A program made the translations under genes and the position numbers. A stretch of 64,000 nucleotides of DNA from Kumtagia yinganensis. GTDB taxonomy: Bacteria > Pseudomonadota > Alphaproteobacteria > Rhizobiales > Rhizobiaceae. This document shows positions 50,892 to 60,900 of this stretch, in pieces. The stretch covers positions 186,001-250,000 of the forward strand of contig NZ_JBEBMH010000002.1 in assembly GCF_040081985.1 (NCBI RefSeq), read 5' to 3'. The stretch's first letter is position 1; each line of letters opens with the position of its first letter. The notes below the pieces were generated by a model. That model was not told the DNA's origin. It ran no database searches and worked only from the letters and a program-made list of their open reading frames with translations.

Positions 50892-52876
50892 GCTCCGGCT
50901 CCGGCGGGACTCGCGGCCTTGGCGCGCTTGGCCGGAGCGCCGACGCGCAGGCGGCGATCGCTGAGCGAAACCGCGCCTGCCGCCATCATGACCAGGCCGC
51001 CCAGCCAGATCAGCGTCACCAGCGGCTTCCACCAGATGCGCACGACTATGCCGCCGTCGGCGGTCGGGTCACCCAGCGATACGTAGAGCTGGCTGAAGCC
51101 CAGCGTCAGGATACCCGCCTCCGTCGTCGGCATCTGCCGCGCCGTGTAGAGGCGCTTGGCCGAAGTCACTTCGCCCTGCGGCCTTCCATTGGCAGCGATC
51201 AGCGCGAAACGCGCGCGGGTCTCGGTGTAGTTCGGTCCCTGAACCGGCGCCACACCTTCGAAGCGCAGCGTCTTGCCGGCAATGTCGGTCGTCTCGCCGG
51301 GCTTCATGGTGGTGATATGTTCGGCCCCGAAGGACAAAGTCGAGACGATGCCGAGCAGGGTCAGCCCCATGCCGAGATGCGCCATCGCGGTGCCGAAGAC
51401 GGAGCGCGGAAGACCGGCGAAGCGCTTTGCCGATATGCTCAAAGGGACCGTCCCAAGCGCCGATTTCTGAGCGATATCCGTCAACGCGCCAAGGATCATC
51501 CAGACGGCCAGTCCGACGCCCAGCGCGGCGAAGACGCTTGCGCCATCGACCAGCAGCAAAGTTGCCAGCACCGCCAGCAGCGCGCCGCCGAACGCTGCCA
51601 TCAGCCTCTGCGCCACCGCGTAGAGGTCACCGCGCTTCCAGGCGAGCAACGGCCCGAACGGGATGAGCAGCAGCAGCGGCAGCATCAACGGGCCGAAGGT
51701 CAGGTTGAAGAACGGCGCGCCGACCGAGATCTTGTCGCCGGAAATCGCCTCGACCACCAGCGGGTAGAGCGTGCCTACCAACACCGTCGCGGCGGCCGTG
51801 GTCAGGAACAAATTGTTGAGGACCAGCGCACCCTCGCGCGAGATCGGGCTGAACAGCCCGCCAGCCGAAAGGCTGCCGGCGCGTAACGCGAACAGCGACA
51901 GCGAACCGCCGATGAAGATCATCAAGATCGCCAGGATGAAGATGCCACGCGTCGGATCGGTGGCGAAGGCGTGGACGGAAGTCAAAACGCCAGAGCGCAC
52001 CAGGAAGGTGCCGAGCAGCGACAGGGAAAATGTCAGGATGGCGAGCAGGATCGTCCAGATCTTCAGCGCCGAGCGCTTTTCCATGACGATCGCCGAATGC
52101 AGCAGCGCGGTGCCCGCCAGCCACGGCATGAACGAAGCGTTCTCGACCGGGTCCCAGAACCAGAAGCCGCCCCAGCCGAGTTCATAATAGGCCCAGTAGG
52201 AGCCCATCGCGATGCCGCCGGTCAGAAACATCCAGGCGGCGAGCGTCCACGGGCGAACCCAGCGCGCCCAGGCGGCGTCTATACGCCCGTCGATCAGCGC
52301 AGCAACGGCGAAGGAGAAGCAGACCGAGAAGCCGACATACCCGAGGTAAAGCAGCGGCGGATGGACGGCGAGACCGATGTCCTGGAGGATCGGGTTGAGA
52401 TCGCGGCCTTCGAAAGGCGCGGGCTCGATGCGGATGAACGGGTTGGAGGTCGTCAGCACGAACAGCAGGAACGCCGCGCCGATCCATCCCTGCACGGCCA
52501 GCACGTTGGCGCGCAACGTCGCCGGCAGATTGTTGCCGAACACTGCAACCAGTGCGCCGAAAAAGGTGAGGATCAGCACCCAAAGCAGCATGGAACCTTC
52601 ATGGTTCCCCCAGACGCCCGTCACCTTGTAGAGCATCGGCTTCAGCGAATGCGAATTCTCCCACACATTTGCCACGGAGAAATCCGACTGCACGTAGGCC
52701 ATGGTCAGCGCCGCGAAGGCAATGCCGGTGAAGGCGAAACCCGCCACGGCCACCGGCCCTCCGGCGGACATCAGGCGAGCATCCCCGGTGCGGGCGCCGA
52801 CCAGCGGCACCAGCGACTGCACCAGTGCCAGCGCGAAGGCCAGCACCAAGGCAAAATGACCGGTCTCGACGATCAT
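50888..52876 (-). CDS. ccmF: Heme lyase subunit CcmF (CycK)
   Basis: 662-residue polytopic membrane protein that attaches heme from CcmE to apocytochrome c. The WWD-domain region WGGFWFWDPVENASFMPWL and some 15 hydrophobic helices are visible, with periplasmic histidines in ALLHSAIVMEKR and VWGNHEGSMLLW. Both of its ends overlap neighbours by four bases (ATGA with ccmE, GTGA with ccmH). Confidence 0.95.
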   Translation of the reverse strand: MIVETGHFALVLAFALALVQSLVPLVGARTGDARLMSAGGPVAVAGFAFTGIAFAALTMAYVQSDFSVANVWENSHSLKPMLYKVTGVWGNHEGSMLLWVLILTFFGALVAVFGNNLPATLRANVLAVQGWIGAAFLLFVLTTSNPFIRIEPAPFEGRDLNPILQDIGLAVHPPLLYLGYVGFSVCFSFAVAALIDGRIDAAWARWVRPWTLAAWMFLTGGIAMGSYWAYYELGWGGFWFWDPVENASFMPWLAGTALLHSAIVMEKRSALKIWTILLAILTFSLSLLGTFLVRSGVLTSVHAFATDPTRGIFILAILMIFIGGSLSLFALRAGSLSAGGLFSPISREGALVLNNLFLTTAAATVLVGTLYPLVVEAISGDKISVGAPFFNLTFGPLMLPLLLLIPFGPLLAWKRGDLYAVAQRLMAAFGGALLAVLATLLLVDGASVFAALGVGLAVWMILGALTDIAQKSALGTVPLSISAKRFAGLPRSVFGTAMAHLGMGLTLLGIVSTLSFGAEHITTMKPGETTDIAGKTLRFEGVAPVQGPNYTETRARFALIAANGRPQGEVTSAKRLYTARQMPTTEAGILTLGFSQLYVSLGDPTADGGIVVRIWWKPLVTLIWLGGLVMMAAGAVSLSDRRLRVGAPAKRAKAASPAGAGA

Positions 52877-53325
52877 GAGCCCGGCCCCGCGGTCTCATCC
52901 TGCCATACACCCTTGGCCTTCAGACTGTCGGCGACTTCCTTGGGCATGTAGTTTTCATCATGCTTAGCAAGCACACTGTCGGCGGAAAACACGCCGTCGG
53001 CGCGCATCGTGCCCTCGGCAATCACGCCTTGCCCCTCGCGAAAGAGGTCCGGCAGGATGCCGACATAAGCGACGGGAACCGATTTGTCCTTGTCGGTGAT
53101 GGCGAAGGACACTTCCGTGCCCTGCCCGCGCTTTACTGTGCCTTCCTCGACCAGCCCGCCGAGGCGGATGCGCTGGCCGGGTTCCAGCGTCGCCGCTTGC
53201 AGTTCCGCCGGCATGTAGAAGAACGACGCCTTTTGGCCAAGCGCGTAAAAGGTCAGCGCCGTCGCCGCACCGAGGAAGGCCAGCGCGCCCGCGATCACCG
53301 ATAATCTTTTCTGCTTGCGCGTCAT
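52873..53325 (-). CDS. ccmE: Heme chaperone CcmE (CycJ)
   Basis: 150 residues: an N-terminal membrane anchor (RLSVIAGALAFLGAATALTFYALG) and a periplasmic OB-fold domain ending in LAKHDENYMPKEV, where the His covalently binds heme. ATG at 53325; the frame extends upstream but that part is antisense to nothing conserved and lies within ccmI. Overlaps ccmF by four bases. Confidence 0.95.
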   Translation of the reverse strand: MTRKQKRLSVIAGALAFLGAATALTFYALGQKASFFYMPAELQAATLEPGQRIRLGGLVEEGTVKRGQGTEVSFAITDKDKSVPVAYVGILPDLFREGQGVIAEGTMRADGVFSADSVLAKHDENYMPKEVADSLKAKGVWQDETAGPGS

Positions 53326-53332
53326 CAAAGTC

Positions 53333-54469
53333 TCATTCCGTCGCGGACAGGCCGAGCGACGTTGCCAGCGCCGACAGCCGCTTGCCGTCCTCGCTGCCGC
53401 CGTCCAGCGCCTGCAGCCCGCGTCCGAGAGCCTCGCGCGCCTGATCGGTCTTGCCAAGCACGACATAAGAACGAACCAGCCGCATCCAGCCTTCCGCGTC
53501 ACGCGGATTCTGCCGCAGTTTAGCATCGAGCCCGCTGACCATCTGCTCGATCATCGCGGTGCGGTCCTCTTGCGACATCGAGGCTGCCGCGTCCACCTCG
53601 TCCGCGGACGGCCCGGGTGCCGCGGGCTTTTCAGCGGCGGCGATGCGGCGCCCGGCCTCGGCGATCGCTTCCTGCACCGGAACGCGCCACGGGCTGTCGG
53701 CCGGCAAGCCGGCCAGCATCGCCTGCCACGCCGATGCCGCATCTTTCATCTTGCCTTCCTGCGCCAGCGCCGTGGCAAGATAAAAACGTGACTTCGAATT
53801 GTTCGGATCGGTAAACAATGCCTGGCGGAAGGCCTCCTGCGCTTCGGCTGTCACGATGCCGCCCGCGGCATTCGCCATCGCCTCGCCCAAGCCGGCAAAC
53901 CGGTCCCCGCTTTCACCGAGCAGACGGATGGAATTGCGATAGGCGGCGACGGAATCGGCGAAACGGCCCATTCGCAGGTAGATCGGCGCCAGAACCTCCC
54001 ACCCGCGCCCGTCCTCCGGATTGGAAGCAAGATGGCCCTCGGCGCGGGCGACGAGTTCGGCCATCGTATTGTCGGCCGGGTCAGTCTGGAGGCGCGCGCT
54101 CAAGGGCTGTCCCGGCAGCAAGGGCGAACCAAGGGCCGCGTACAATCCCAAACTGACGATCGGCACAGCCAATACAGCCGCCGCACCGACCAAACGCGCG
54201 AGCCTGCTGCCACCGCTCGTCGATTTATCATCCCTGGCGCCGGCCAGCTTCAGGATACGGCGGCCGATCTCGGCGCGCGCCTCTTCCGCCTCCGTCTCGC
54301 CGATCAATCCGCGCCCTGCATCACGGTCCAACTCGTGCAACTGGTCGCGATAGACTTCGATATCGTGATCCTGCGCGACGTCTGCCCGCGGCTTGCGCCC
54401 GCTCAGAGGCAGCATGACCGCCAAGCTGGCGGCCAGTGTCAGCAGCGCGGCGACAATCCAGAACAGCAT
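53333..54469 (-). CDS. ccmI: Cytochrome c maturation protein CcmI (CycH)
   Basis: 378 residues: two membrane helices (about 1-20 and 95-115) around a cytoplasmic leucine-zipper-like stretch (DIEVYRDQLHELDRDAGRG), then a periplasmic TPR domain (GWEVLAPIYLRMGRFADSVAAYR; YLATALAQEGKMKDAASAWQ; GWMRLVRSYVVLGKTDQAREAL) that holds apocytochrome c for the CcmF/H lyase. ATG at 54469. First gene of the four-gene ccm operon; ccmA-D and ccmG are not in the window. Confidence 0.92.
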   Translation of the reverse strand: MLFWIVAALLTLAASLAVMLPLSGRKPRADVAQDHDIEVYRDQLHELDRDAGRGLIGETEAEEARAEIGRRILKLAGARDDKSTSGGSRLARLVGAAAVLAVPIVSLGLYAALGSPLLPGQPLSARLQTDPADNTMAELVARAEGHLASNPEDGRGWEVLAPIYLRMGRFADSVAAYRNSIRLLGESGDRFAGLGEAMANAAGGIVTAEAQEAFRQALFTDPNNSKSRFYLATALAQEGKMKDAASAWQAMLAGLPADSPWRVPVQEAIAEAGRRIAAAEKPAAPGPSADEVDAAASMSQEDRTAMIEQMVSGLDAKLRQNPRDAEGWMRLVRSYVVLGKTDQAREALGRGLQALDGGSEDGKRLSALATSLGLSATE

Positions 54470-54597
54470 GGACTTCTCAATACCCGTCCCGTCACGGCCT
54501 GCCAACTCGCGGCCGCTGCGGCTGATTGACAGCCTGCATGACGAACCGTTCTTGAGAAAACCGGGATTCAGGCCATCATCGCCAAAAGCGGCGCAAT

Positions 54598-55020
54598 TCA
54601 GGTCAGCGTCGCCCAGCTTCCGTCGGTATTGCGGCAGGCTGTGCCGCGCGCCGTGCGCGTCGCGCCGTCAATCACGATCGTGTGCGTATATTGCCGGCAG
54701 TCCTGGGACCCGACCCGATAAGGCTGCGCAGGAACCACGTCGCCCGAACGGCCGGAACTGTCGCCGCTCCAGCTCACTTTCTGGCCGCTCTGCGTATACT
54801 CCAGCGCGCGATACTCGGCCTCCAATGCCTTGCGCCGGTCGCCGGAATTCAAGCCCTTGCCGATGTCACCCGCGACCAGACCGCCGACCATGCTGGCCTT
54901 GCCGCCAGTCACGGGCGGGGGTTCGATCGTCGTGCCGGCAGGCTTGCCGCCGAGGCCGGATGTCGTGCCACAGCCGGCAAGGGCAAGCAGACCAACGAGC
55001 AGCGCCATCCGTATCGTCAT
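54598..55020 (-). CDS. Outer-membrane lipoprotein, RT0821/Lpp0805 surface-protein type
   Basis: 140 residues with a lipoprotein signal (MTIRMALLVGLLALAGCGTT, lipobox LALAGC), then a Gly-rich segment resembling the 17-kDa surface antigen (GGLVAGDIGKGLNSGDRRKALEAEYRALEY) and a C-terminal domain with two cysteines (SQDCRQYTH, GTACRNTDG). Anchored probably in the outer membrane. Sits between feuQ and ccmI on the same strand. ATG at 55020 is chosen for the lipoprotein signal; longer frames lack one. Confidence 0.82.
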   Translation of the reverse strand: MTIRMALLVGLLALAGCGTTSGLGGKPAGTTIEPPPVTGGKASMVGGLVAGDIGKGLNSGDRRKALEAEYRALEYTQSGQKVSWSGDSSGRSGDVVPAQPYRVGSQDCRQYTHTIVIDGATRTARGTACRNTDGSWATLT

Positions 55021-55127
55021 CACCACCACCGATCGAGGCCGCTTGCGGCATGAGGAATGCCGCCGCGATACTGTTGATATCGGGCCGAAATTTGGCCGCC
55101 GCGGCATGCACTTGGCCTAGCGACTGT

Positions 55128-56549
55128 CTACTCGACCCGGCGCAGCAGGACAACGGCTTTCAGCCCACCCGGCGGGGCCCGACCGAGTTCGATCCGGCCG
55201 CCATATTCGTTGACGAGATCGGAAACGATGGCGAGACCAAGGCCGGTGCCAGGCTTGGTCTCGTCGAGGCGCCTGCCGCGCTTCATAACCTCGCGTGCCT
55301 GGTCGTCGGGAATGCCCGGCCCGTCATCCTCGATGACGATCGCGAACATCGCCTGGCCATCGATCGGAGATGCGGCGGCCAGCGAGACCGTCACGCGTTG
55401 CCGGCCCCACTTCATGGCGTTTTCCATGAGATTGCCGACGATTTCCTCCAGATCCTCGCTCTCGCCGGCAAAGATCACTTCATCTTCGGGCGGGACAAAA
55501 GTCACCGTCATATCAGCGTTGAGCTTGGCCATCACCCGGGTCATGCGCTCCAGCAAGGGAGTGACCGGCGTGCGATAGACGACGCTGTCGCGCTGCGCCG
55601 CGATGCGAGCCCGCTGCAGATAATGTTCGAGTTGACCCTGCATGGCCGTGGCCTGGTCGGCGATGATCCTGCCCCTGTCGCCGCCCAGCGCCCGCGCCTC
55701 GTTGAGCAGCACCGCCAGTGGCGTCTTCAGCGAATGCGCCAGATTGCCGACCTGGGTGCGCGAGCGCTCGACGATGCGTCGGTTGTTCTCGATCAGCGCG
55801 TTGGTCTCGTTGGCCAGCGGCTCGATTTCTGTCGGAAATCTGCCACCAAGCCGCTGCGCCGTGCCCTCGCGCACTTGCGCGAGCGCCTGGCGAACTCGCC
55901 CCAAAGGCCGAAGGCCGAAAAGGATCGCTGCGGCGTTTATGGCGATCATGCCGACACCGAACAGCGAGAGATAGGTGAAGAGCCGTCGCTCGAAGATGCC
56001 GATTTCGTTCTCAAGTTCGCTGCGATTGCCCATGACGCGAAATCGCGCAACGCGGTTCTGCGCATCGAGCACGAACTCGCTCTCGAACACTTCCAGTTCC
56101 TCGCCGCCGATGCCGTCGGTTATGTAGTTGCGCTGGAAGCTGGAATTGAACGGCGCTTCCGTGACGCCCGGCGATGGAACGGACTGCGTCATCGACAGCG
56201 AGCGCAACCGGCCGGAAAGGCCCTCCGAGACGGGCTCGACCTCCCAATACCAGCCGGATTGCGGCTCCGAGAAACGCAAATCGCCAAGGTCTGGCGTGCC
56301 CGTCAGTGTTCCCGATTGCGAGACGCCAACCGAGCCGATGAGGTTGAAGAGATGCGCGGAGAGAAGGCTGTCGAAACCGCGCTCGCTCGTCTCGCGATAG
56401 AGCGCTGCGATGACGGTGTAAATGATGATGAGCGTGACGATCGCCCAGATGGTGGAGAACGCGACGACACGGAAGGCCAGGGAGCGGGGCGTCAGCGACC
56501 GAGGCCAGGCCGACCGGCCGATAATGGATTTCCTGGGTTCGGCCGTCAC
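55128..56549 (-). CDS. feuQ: Sensor histidine kinase FeuQ
   Basis: 473 residues, PhoQ-like: two membrane helices (about 25-50 and 196-216) around a periplasmic sensor domain, HAMP-like linker, HisKA with GNLAHSLKTPLAVLLNEA (His272) and HATPase (NLMENAMKWG, DDGPGIP, GTGLGLAIVSDLV). The GTG at 56549 overlaps the feuP stop as GTGA. The HSLKTPL phospho-site and the feuP-feuQ-lipoprotein-ccm order match the FeuP/FeuQ system of rhizobia, which controls cyclic glucan export and adaptation to low osmolarity. Confidence 0.88.
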   Translation of the reverse strand: MTAEPRKSIIGRSAWPRSLTPRSLAFRVVAFSTIWAIVTLIIIYTVIAALYRETSERGFDSLLSAHLFNLIGSVGVSQSGTLTGTPDLGDLRFSEPQSGWYWEVEPVSEGLSGRLRSLSMTQSVPSPGVTEAPFNSSFQRNYITDGIGGEELEVFESEFVLDAQNRVARFRVMGNRSELENEIGIFERRLFTYLSLFGVGMIAINAAAILFGLRPLGRVRQALAQVREGTAQRLGGRFPTEIEPLANETNALIENNRRIVERSRTQVGNLAHSLKTPLAVLLNEARALGGDRGRIIADQATAMQGQLEHYLQRARIAAQRDSVVYRTPVTPLLERMTRVMAKLNADMTVTFVPPEDEVIFAGESEDLEEIVGNLMENAMKWGRQRVTVSLAAASPIDGQAMFAIVIEDDGPGIPDDQAREVMKRGRRLDETKPGTGLGLAIVSDLVNEYGGRIELGRAPPGGLKAVVLLRRVE

Positions 56550-57211
56550 GCCTCCGGCTCGCGCATGCGATAGCCCATGCCGCGTACCGTTTCGATCATA
56601 TCGATGCCCATCTTCTTGCGCAGGCGCCCGACGAACACCTCGATCGTGTTGGAATCGCGATCGAAATCCTGATCGTAAAGATGCTCGACGAGTTCGGTTC
56701 GCGACACCACCTCGCCCATGTGGTGCATCAGATAGGCAAGCAGCCGGAACTCGTGCGATGTCAGCTTCAGCGGCGCGCCATCCATGTCGGCCTTGGACGC
56801 CTTGGTGTCCAGCCGCAGCGGACCACAGGTCAGTTCCGACGATGCATGGCCCGCCGCGCGGCGGATCAATGCGCGCAGGCGCGCCAGCACTTCTTCGATG
56901 TGGAAGGGCTTCGTGACATAGTCGTCGGCGCCGGCATCGATCCCCGAAACCTTGTCGCTCCAGCGGTCTCGGGCGGTCAGGATCAGCACCGGCATTTTTC
57001 GGCCGGCGCGCCGCCAGCGTTCAACGACGCTGATGCCGTCCATCTGCGGCAGGCCGACGTCCAGCACCACGGCATCATAGGGTTCGGTGTCGCCGAGGAA
57101 ATGCCCCTCCTCGCCGTCGAAGGCCTTGTCGACCACATAGCCCGCGTCCCCCAGTGCCTGGGTCAATTGCCGGTTCAGGTCCTTGTCATCCTCGACGACG
57201 AGTATGCGCAT
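56546..57211 (-). CDS. feuP: Response regulator FeuP
   Basis: 221-residue OmpR/PhoP-type regulator: receiver MRILVVEDDKDLNRQL with phospho-acceptor Asp51 (VVLDVGLPQMDG) and DDYVTKPFHIEEV, then a winged helix (KLTSHEFRLLAYLMHHMGEVVSR, DSNTIEVFVGRLRKKMG). Length and sequence style match rhizobial FeuP. It is 69 bases below an exported small protein and overlaps feuQ by four bases. Confidence 0.9.
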   Translation of the reverse strand: MRILVVEDDKDLNRQLTQALGDAGYVVDKAFDGEEGHFLGDTEPYDAVVLDVGLPQMDGISVVERWRRAGRKMPVLILTARDRWSDKVSGIDAGADDYVTKPFHIEEVLARLRALIRRAAGHASSELTCGPLRLDTKASKADMDGAPLKLTSHEFRLLAYLMHHMGEVVSRTELVEHLYDQDFDRDSNTIEVFVGRLRKKMGIDMIETVRGMGYRMREPEA

Positions 57212-57280
57212 GGAATCGTCAATCCAATTTCGGAAGGTCCATCTTATAGAACGAGCGGCGTCAGATGAAATCGCCTGCCT

Positions 57281-57586
57281 TCAGTTCAGCGGCACGACGA
57301 TCTCGGTGCGGCGCGGCCGCTGCCCGTCCTTGCCGGGCACCAGCACGACGATGACACAGACCGGCTGCCCGCCCTTGGTCGACTGGCTGGCGCGCGCCAG
57401 CGTGCCGCCGTTCTGTGCAGCCACCTGCTGGCCGATCGCATAACAGTCCGACTGGACGAGGGCCGTAGGCAGGCCATGATCGGGCGCTGGCACGAAGACC
57501 GGCGCTGCAGAGGCCTGCCCTGCAAATATCGCCGAGGCGCAAAGCACCGCGAGGCCAGGCCGGAGAAAGGAGAAAACCCTGTTCAT
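57281..57586 (-). CDS. Small exported protein upstream of feuPQ, FeuN candidate
   Basis: 101 residues: signal peptide (MNRVFSFLRPGLAVLCASAI, cleavage near ASAAP) and a mature domain of about 74 residues with two cysteines (QSDCYAIG, QPVCVIVV) and a basic patch KDGQRPRRTEIVVPLN. In Sinorhizobium a small periplasmic protein, FeuN, is encoded beside feuPQ and restrains FeuQ. Position, size and export fit that role, but I cannot confirm homology. No clear ribosome site before the ATG. Confidence 0.65.
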   Translation of the reverse strand: MNRVFSFLRPGLAVLCASAIFAGQASAAPVFVPAPDHGLPTALVQSDCYAIGQQVAAQNGGTLARASQSTKGGQPVCVIVVLVPGKDGQRPRRTEIVVPLN

Positions 57587-57676
57587 GCTGCGGTTCTAGC
57601 CCATTCCTGCTGAACGCGGAATGAACGAATCCTCATAATGGCAAGACATGCAAGGCGTCAGCCGCTGGGTCGAGAT

Positions 57677-57882
57677 TCATCCAATCCGCGACTGCGCGAA
57701 CAACCTCCCCATCAGAGCCACGACCCCTGCCACTGCCGCCACCGCCTGCAGAATCGCATCGACAAAACCTGCATCGTCGAAGCCTTCCAGCGGTACCCAA
57801 ACAGGCCGGCCAGAGCAGTTGAGATCGTTACGATGGCCGCCCATATGGTGCGCGAAAGGTACCAGGGTTTGCTGCCCGTCAT
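57677..57882 (-). pseudogene. Frameshifted small two-helix membrane protein (holin-like), after GTA genes
   Basis: ATG at 57882 with AAAGGA upstream gives MTGSKPWYLSRTIWAAIVTI and a first hydrophobic helix to ALAGLFG. From there this frame turns into basic, Trp-rich nonsense, while the adjacent frame reads VPLEGFDDAGFVDAILQAVA and a second helix VVALMGRLFAQSRIG with a stop at 57677. One G is missing in a G-run at 57796-57798. With it restored, the protein would have 68 residues and two helices, like small phage or GTA holin-type proteins. It is either a genuine mutation or a sequencing error. It lies 33 bases after the gp15 gene. Confidence 0.75.
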
Positions 57883-57915
57883 TTCAATTCCTTTCAAAGG
57901 GTTATGAACAGAAAT

Positions 57916-60900
57916 TCAGAGACTGAATCGGCGCGATGCCGGGATTCCCCACCCCGCCGAGAGGCTGAGTTGGCGCACCGTGATGTCGATTTCGGCCGGC
58001 ATTCCACCGAAATCGGCGGCGATGTCGCCACCGGTATAGGTCCAGCTCGGCACGGACACCGTGTCCGAGCGCACGACCGGCCCGCCTGGGCCCGACACGT
58101 CGATGCGATATTCCTCCCGCTCTTCGCCGAGCGGAATGTCGGTCGCCGCCCAGTCGTCCGCGTCGATCCGGCCCCGCCTGATCCACGAAAAAGCAAGGTC
58201 GCCTCCCGAACCTGTCCGGCATCGCAGTTGGACCGGAGCGAGCGGCAAGCGGGCACGTACCCCGCCGATTTCGGAATAGCTGGCGAATCTATCCTCGGAA
58301 ATGACCGTGCCGGACGGCCCGACGCGCCAGTTGAGTGGAAGGCCGACCTCGCCGGCAAGAAGCCCCGCCGATTTCACCCTGTCGTTCAGAATGACAAAGG
58401 GCGAGCTCGTCGCGGCGCCCACTGCCATCGCGTCGCTGGTCCCGAGCTGCCCGCGCAGCAGGCCGCCCAGCCACCAGACGCCGGCAGAAATCTCATCCGC
58501 CCTCTCGAACTGCAAAACCTCCCATATACCGCCATCTGACCGAACCGCTGCAACGTTCGCGCCATTCAGCAACTGCAACCGGCTAACGCTCGCCGCCTCC
58601 GCGTCGAACAGCGCGACCGTGATGGTTGCCGCACGGTCGACCCGCCCCTCGAAGGTTCCCGCGGGCAGCGGCGCCAGCAATTCGCCGATATCGGCCGGTC
58701 TGTCGATAGTCGCCCTCGGCGTGAAGCCGGTATCCTCCGGCGAGGCAAGCAGAACCTGGCTCTTCCAAGGCTTTTGCCGAACCGCGATCCGGAAATGATC
58801 CTGCGGCGCGGCCGAGGCAGTTCGAGCCGGGAGATCGAGAAACAGCGCGTAAGGCTTTCCGGCGTGGATCGCTGGCGCGCCTACCGTTTGCCGAGGGGAC
58901 ATCGTCCAGGCAGCAGGCGCGGCGGGGTCGATGCGGCGTGCCCTCAGCCGCCTTACCAAACCGTCCTCGACTTCGGTGACCAGGAATTCCGAACCGTCGG
59001 TATCCGGTAGCGTGACGACCGCGCCTGGCTCGAATCCGGCGCGGTAGTTTGCCAGCGAAAGTGATACGCTTTCGCGCCCGGCCCAGAGCCGACGGTGCCA
59101 GTCGGCGACAAGCGCGGTGCCCTGCCCGTGCTCCAAAACCCCCGGAAAGCTAAACGTTCGCTGGAGCCGCCCGCTTACACCGGCCCGCAGGCTGCGCGCC
59201 GAGGCGGTCTGGAAATCGGAAAGGTGGTCCCGGAAGACCAGCACCGCCTCGCCCGGCAATTCGTGATCGGGCTCGCGCACCCTCTCGACGATCGCGGCGG
59301 CATCCTCGACGACCATCTCGTCGACGGCCAGTGGCGCGGCCGGACGCGCCAGCATCGAGCGGAACGCCAGTCCGGCCGCGTCCTCACAAACGGCAAGCCC
59401 ATAGAGATCGGCCAAAGGTTCCAGCGCTGCCCTGGCCGAACCCGGCTCATCGATGACGTATCCCTGCAGCGTGCCATCGGCCAGCGAAACGTCCGCCGCG
59501 GGCAGCCCGTGGTCGGCAAGGATCGCGTTGATCAGGGAACCCAGATCAGGCGCTTCCAGCCGGCCGTTGAGCCAATGCCCGAAATGCCAGTTGGAGCCAT
59601 CGGCCCAGACATTCTCAATTAGCGGAAACGCTGGAAACGGCCGCGCGTCCCAGCACCAGACCCAGGTCCGCTCGTGGTCGACCATCCGCCCGCCATAGAC
59701 GGGCGAGAGCGGATTTGCGGCCGGATCGAAATTCTGGCTCGCCGGGTCCCAGTGGGCGGCATGCGCTTCCAGAAAGCGCTTCGGCGCAAGATCGCTGCGC
59801 CCACTGCTCGAAAAATACGGAACAAAACTTTCGCTCGACTTCGGATCGACGAACACGTTCGGCTGGTTCGGCCCCTTGTCGACCGCCGGGCAGCCGAGTT
59901 CCGTCAGCCAGATCGGCTTGCCGCACGGCACCCAGTCCGTGGCTGTCAAAACCTCGACGCCGTCGATGCGATCGAAATGCTGGTTCGACCACCAGCCGAC
60001 GAGGTCCTTGTAGCGGAACACCCAAGGCTTCCCGTAAGCTCCGTCATCGATCGGCGTGCGTATCCTCGCCTGCCGATCGGTGAAGCTGGCATAATACCAG
60101 TCGAAACCCTCGCCCGAATTGATGGCAGTCCGCAATGCGGTGGGATCGTACGGACCGATTGCCCCGTCCGGATTGCCGAAACGGTAGTCTGCATTGCGCC
60201 AGTCCGAGAGCGGCATGTAATTGTCGATGCCGACCGCGCTGACCGACGGTCGCGCCCACAGCGGATCGAGATGAAAGAAGACATCGCCCGAGCCGTCCTG
60301 CGGATGGTGGCCGAAATATTCCGTCCAGTCCGCACCATAGCAGATGTCGGTATCCGGCCCGAGCAGCGCCTTCGCCTCATCGGCCAGTTCGCACAACGCC
60401 TCGACGAATGGGAAGGCATTCGCCGCATCGCGCAGCGTCGTGAGGCCCCGCAGTTCCGAACCGATCAGAAATGTGTCCACGCCCCCAGCGGCGACGGCCA
60501 GATGGGCATAATGCAGGATCAGCCGCCGGAACCCCCAGTCATCCGCCGCCCCGGAGAACTCGATCGTATGGTCTCCCGGCGAAAAATCCACCAATGCGGC
60601 AGACCCACAAAACGCCTCGACCTGCGTTCTGGCTGTTGTCGTTTTGTCCGCTGTCTCTGGCTGGTCCGATCCCGGAAAGCACGAGATGCGCCCGCGCCAG
60701 GGATAGGCCGCCTGCTCGCTGCCGCCATGCGGGTCCGGCAGACCATTGCCCTCCGCGACATCCATCATCAGGAACGGATAGAGCGCGACCCTCAGGCCCC
60801 GCGACTTGATCTCGGCAATCGCGGCCATGACGGAACGATCTGTCGGCGTCCCGCCATAAGCCGCATTGCCACCATGTGTTGAGACGGTTCGCGCCTCGGC

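Noticed and set aside
57790..57805. Programmed ribosomal frameshift in the holin-like gene
   Set aside because: The site reads TTT GGG TAC, and a -1 slip would need TTT/GGG codons to re-pair with GTT/TGG. No canonical heptamer and no obvious downstream structure; a lost G in a G-run is simpler.
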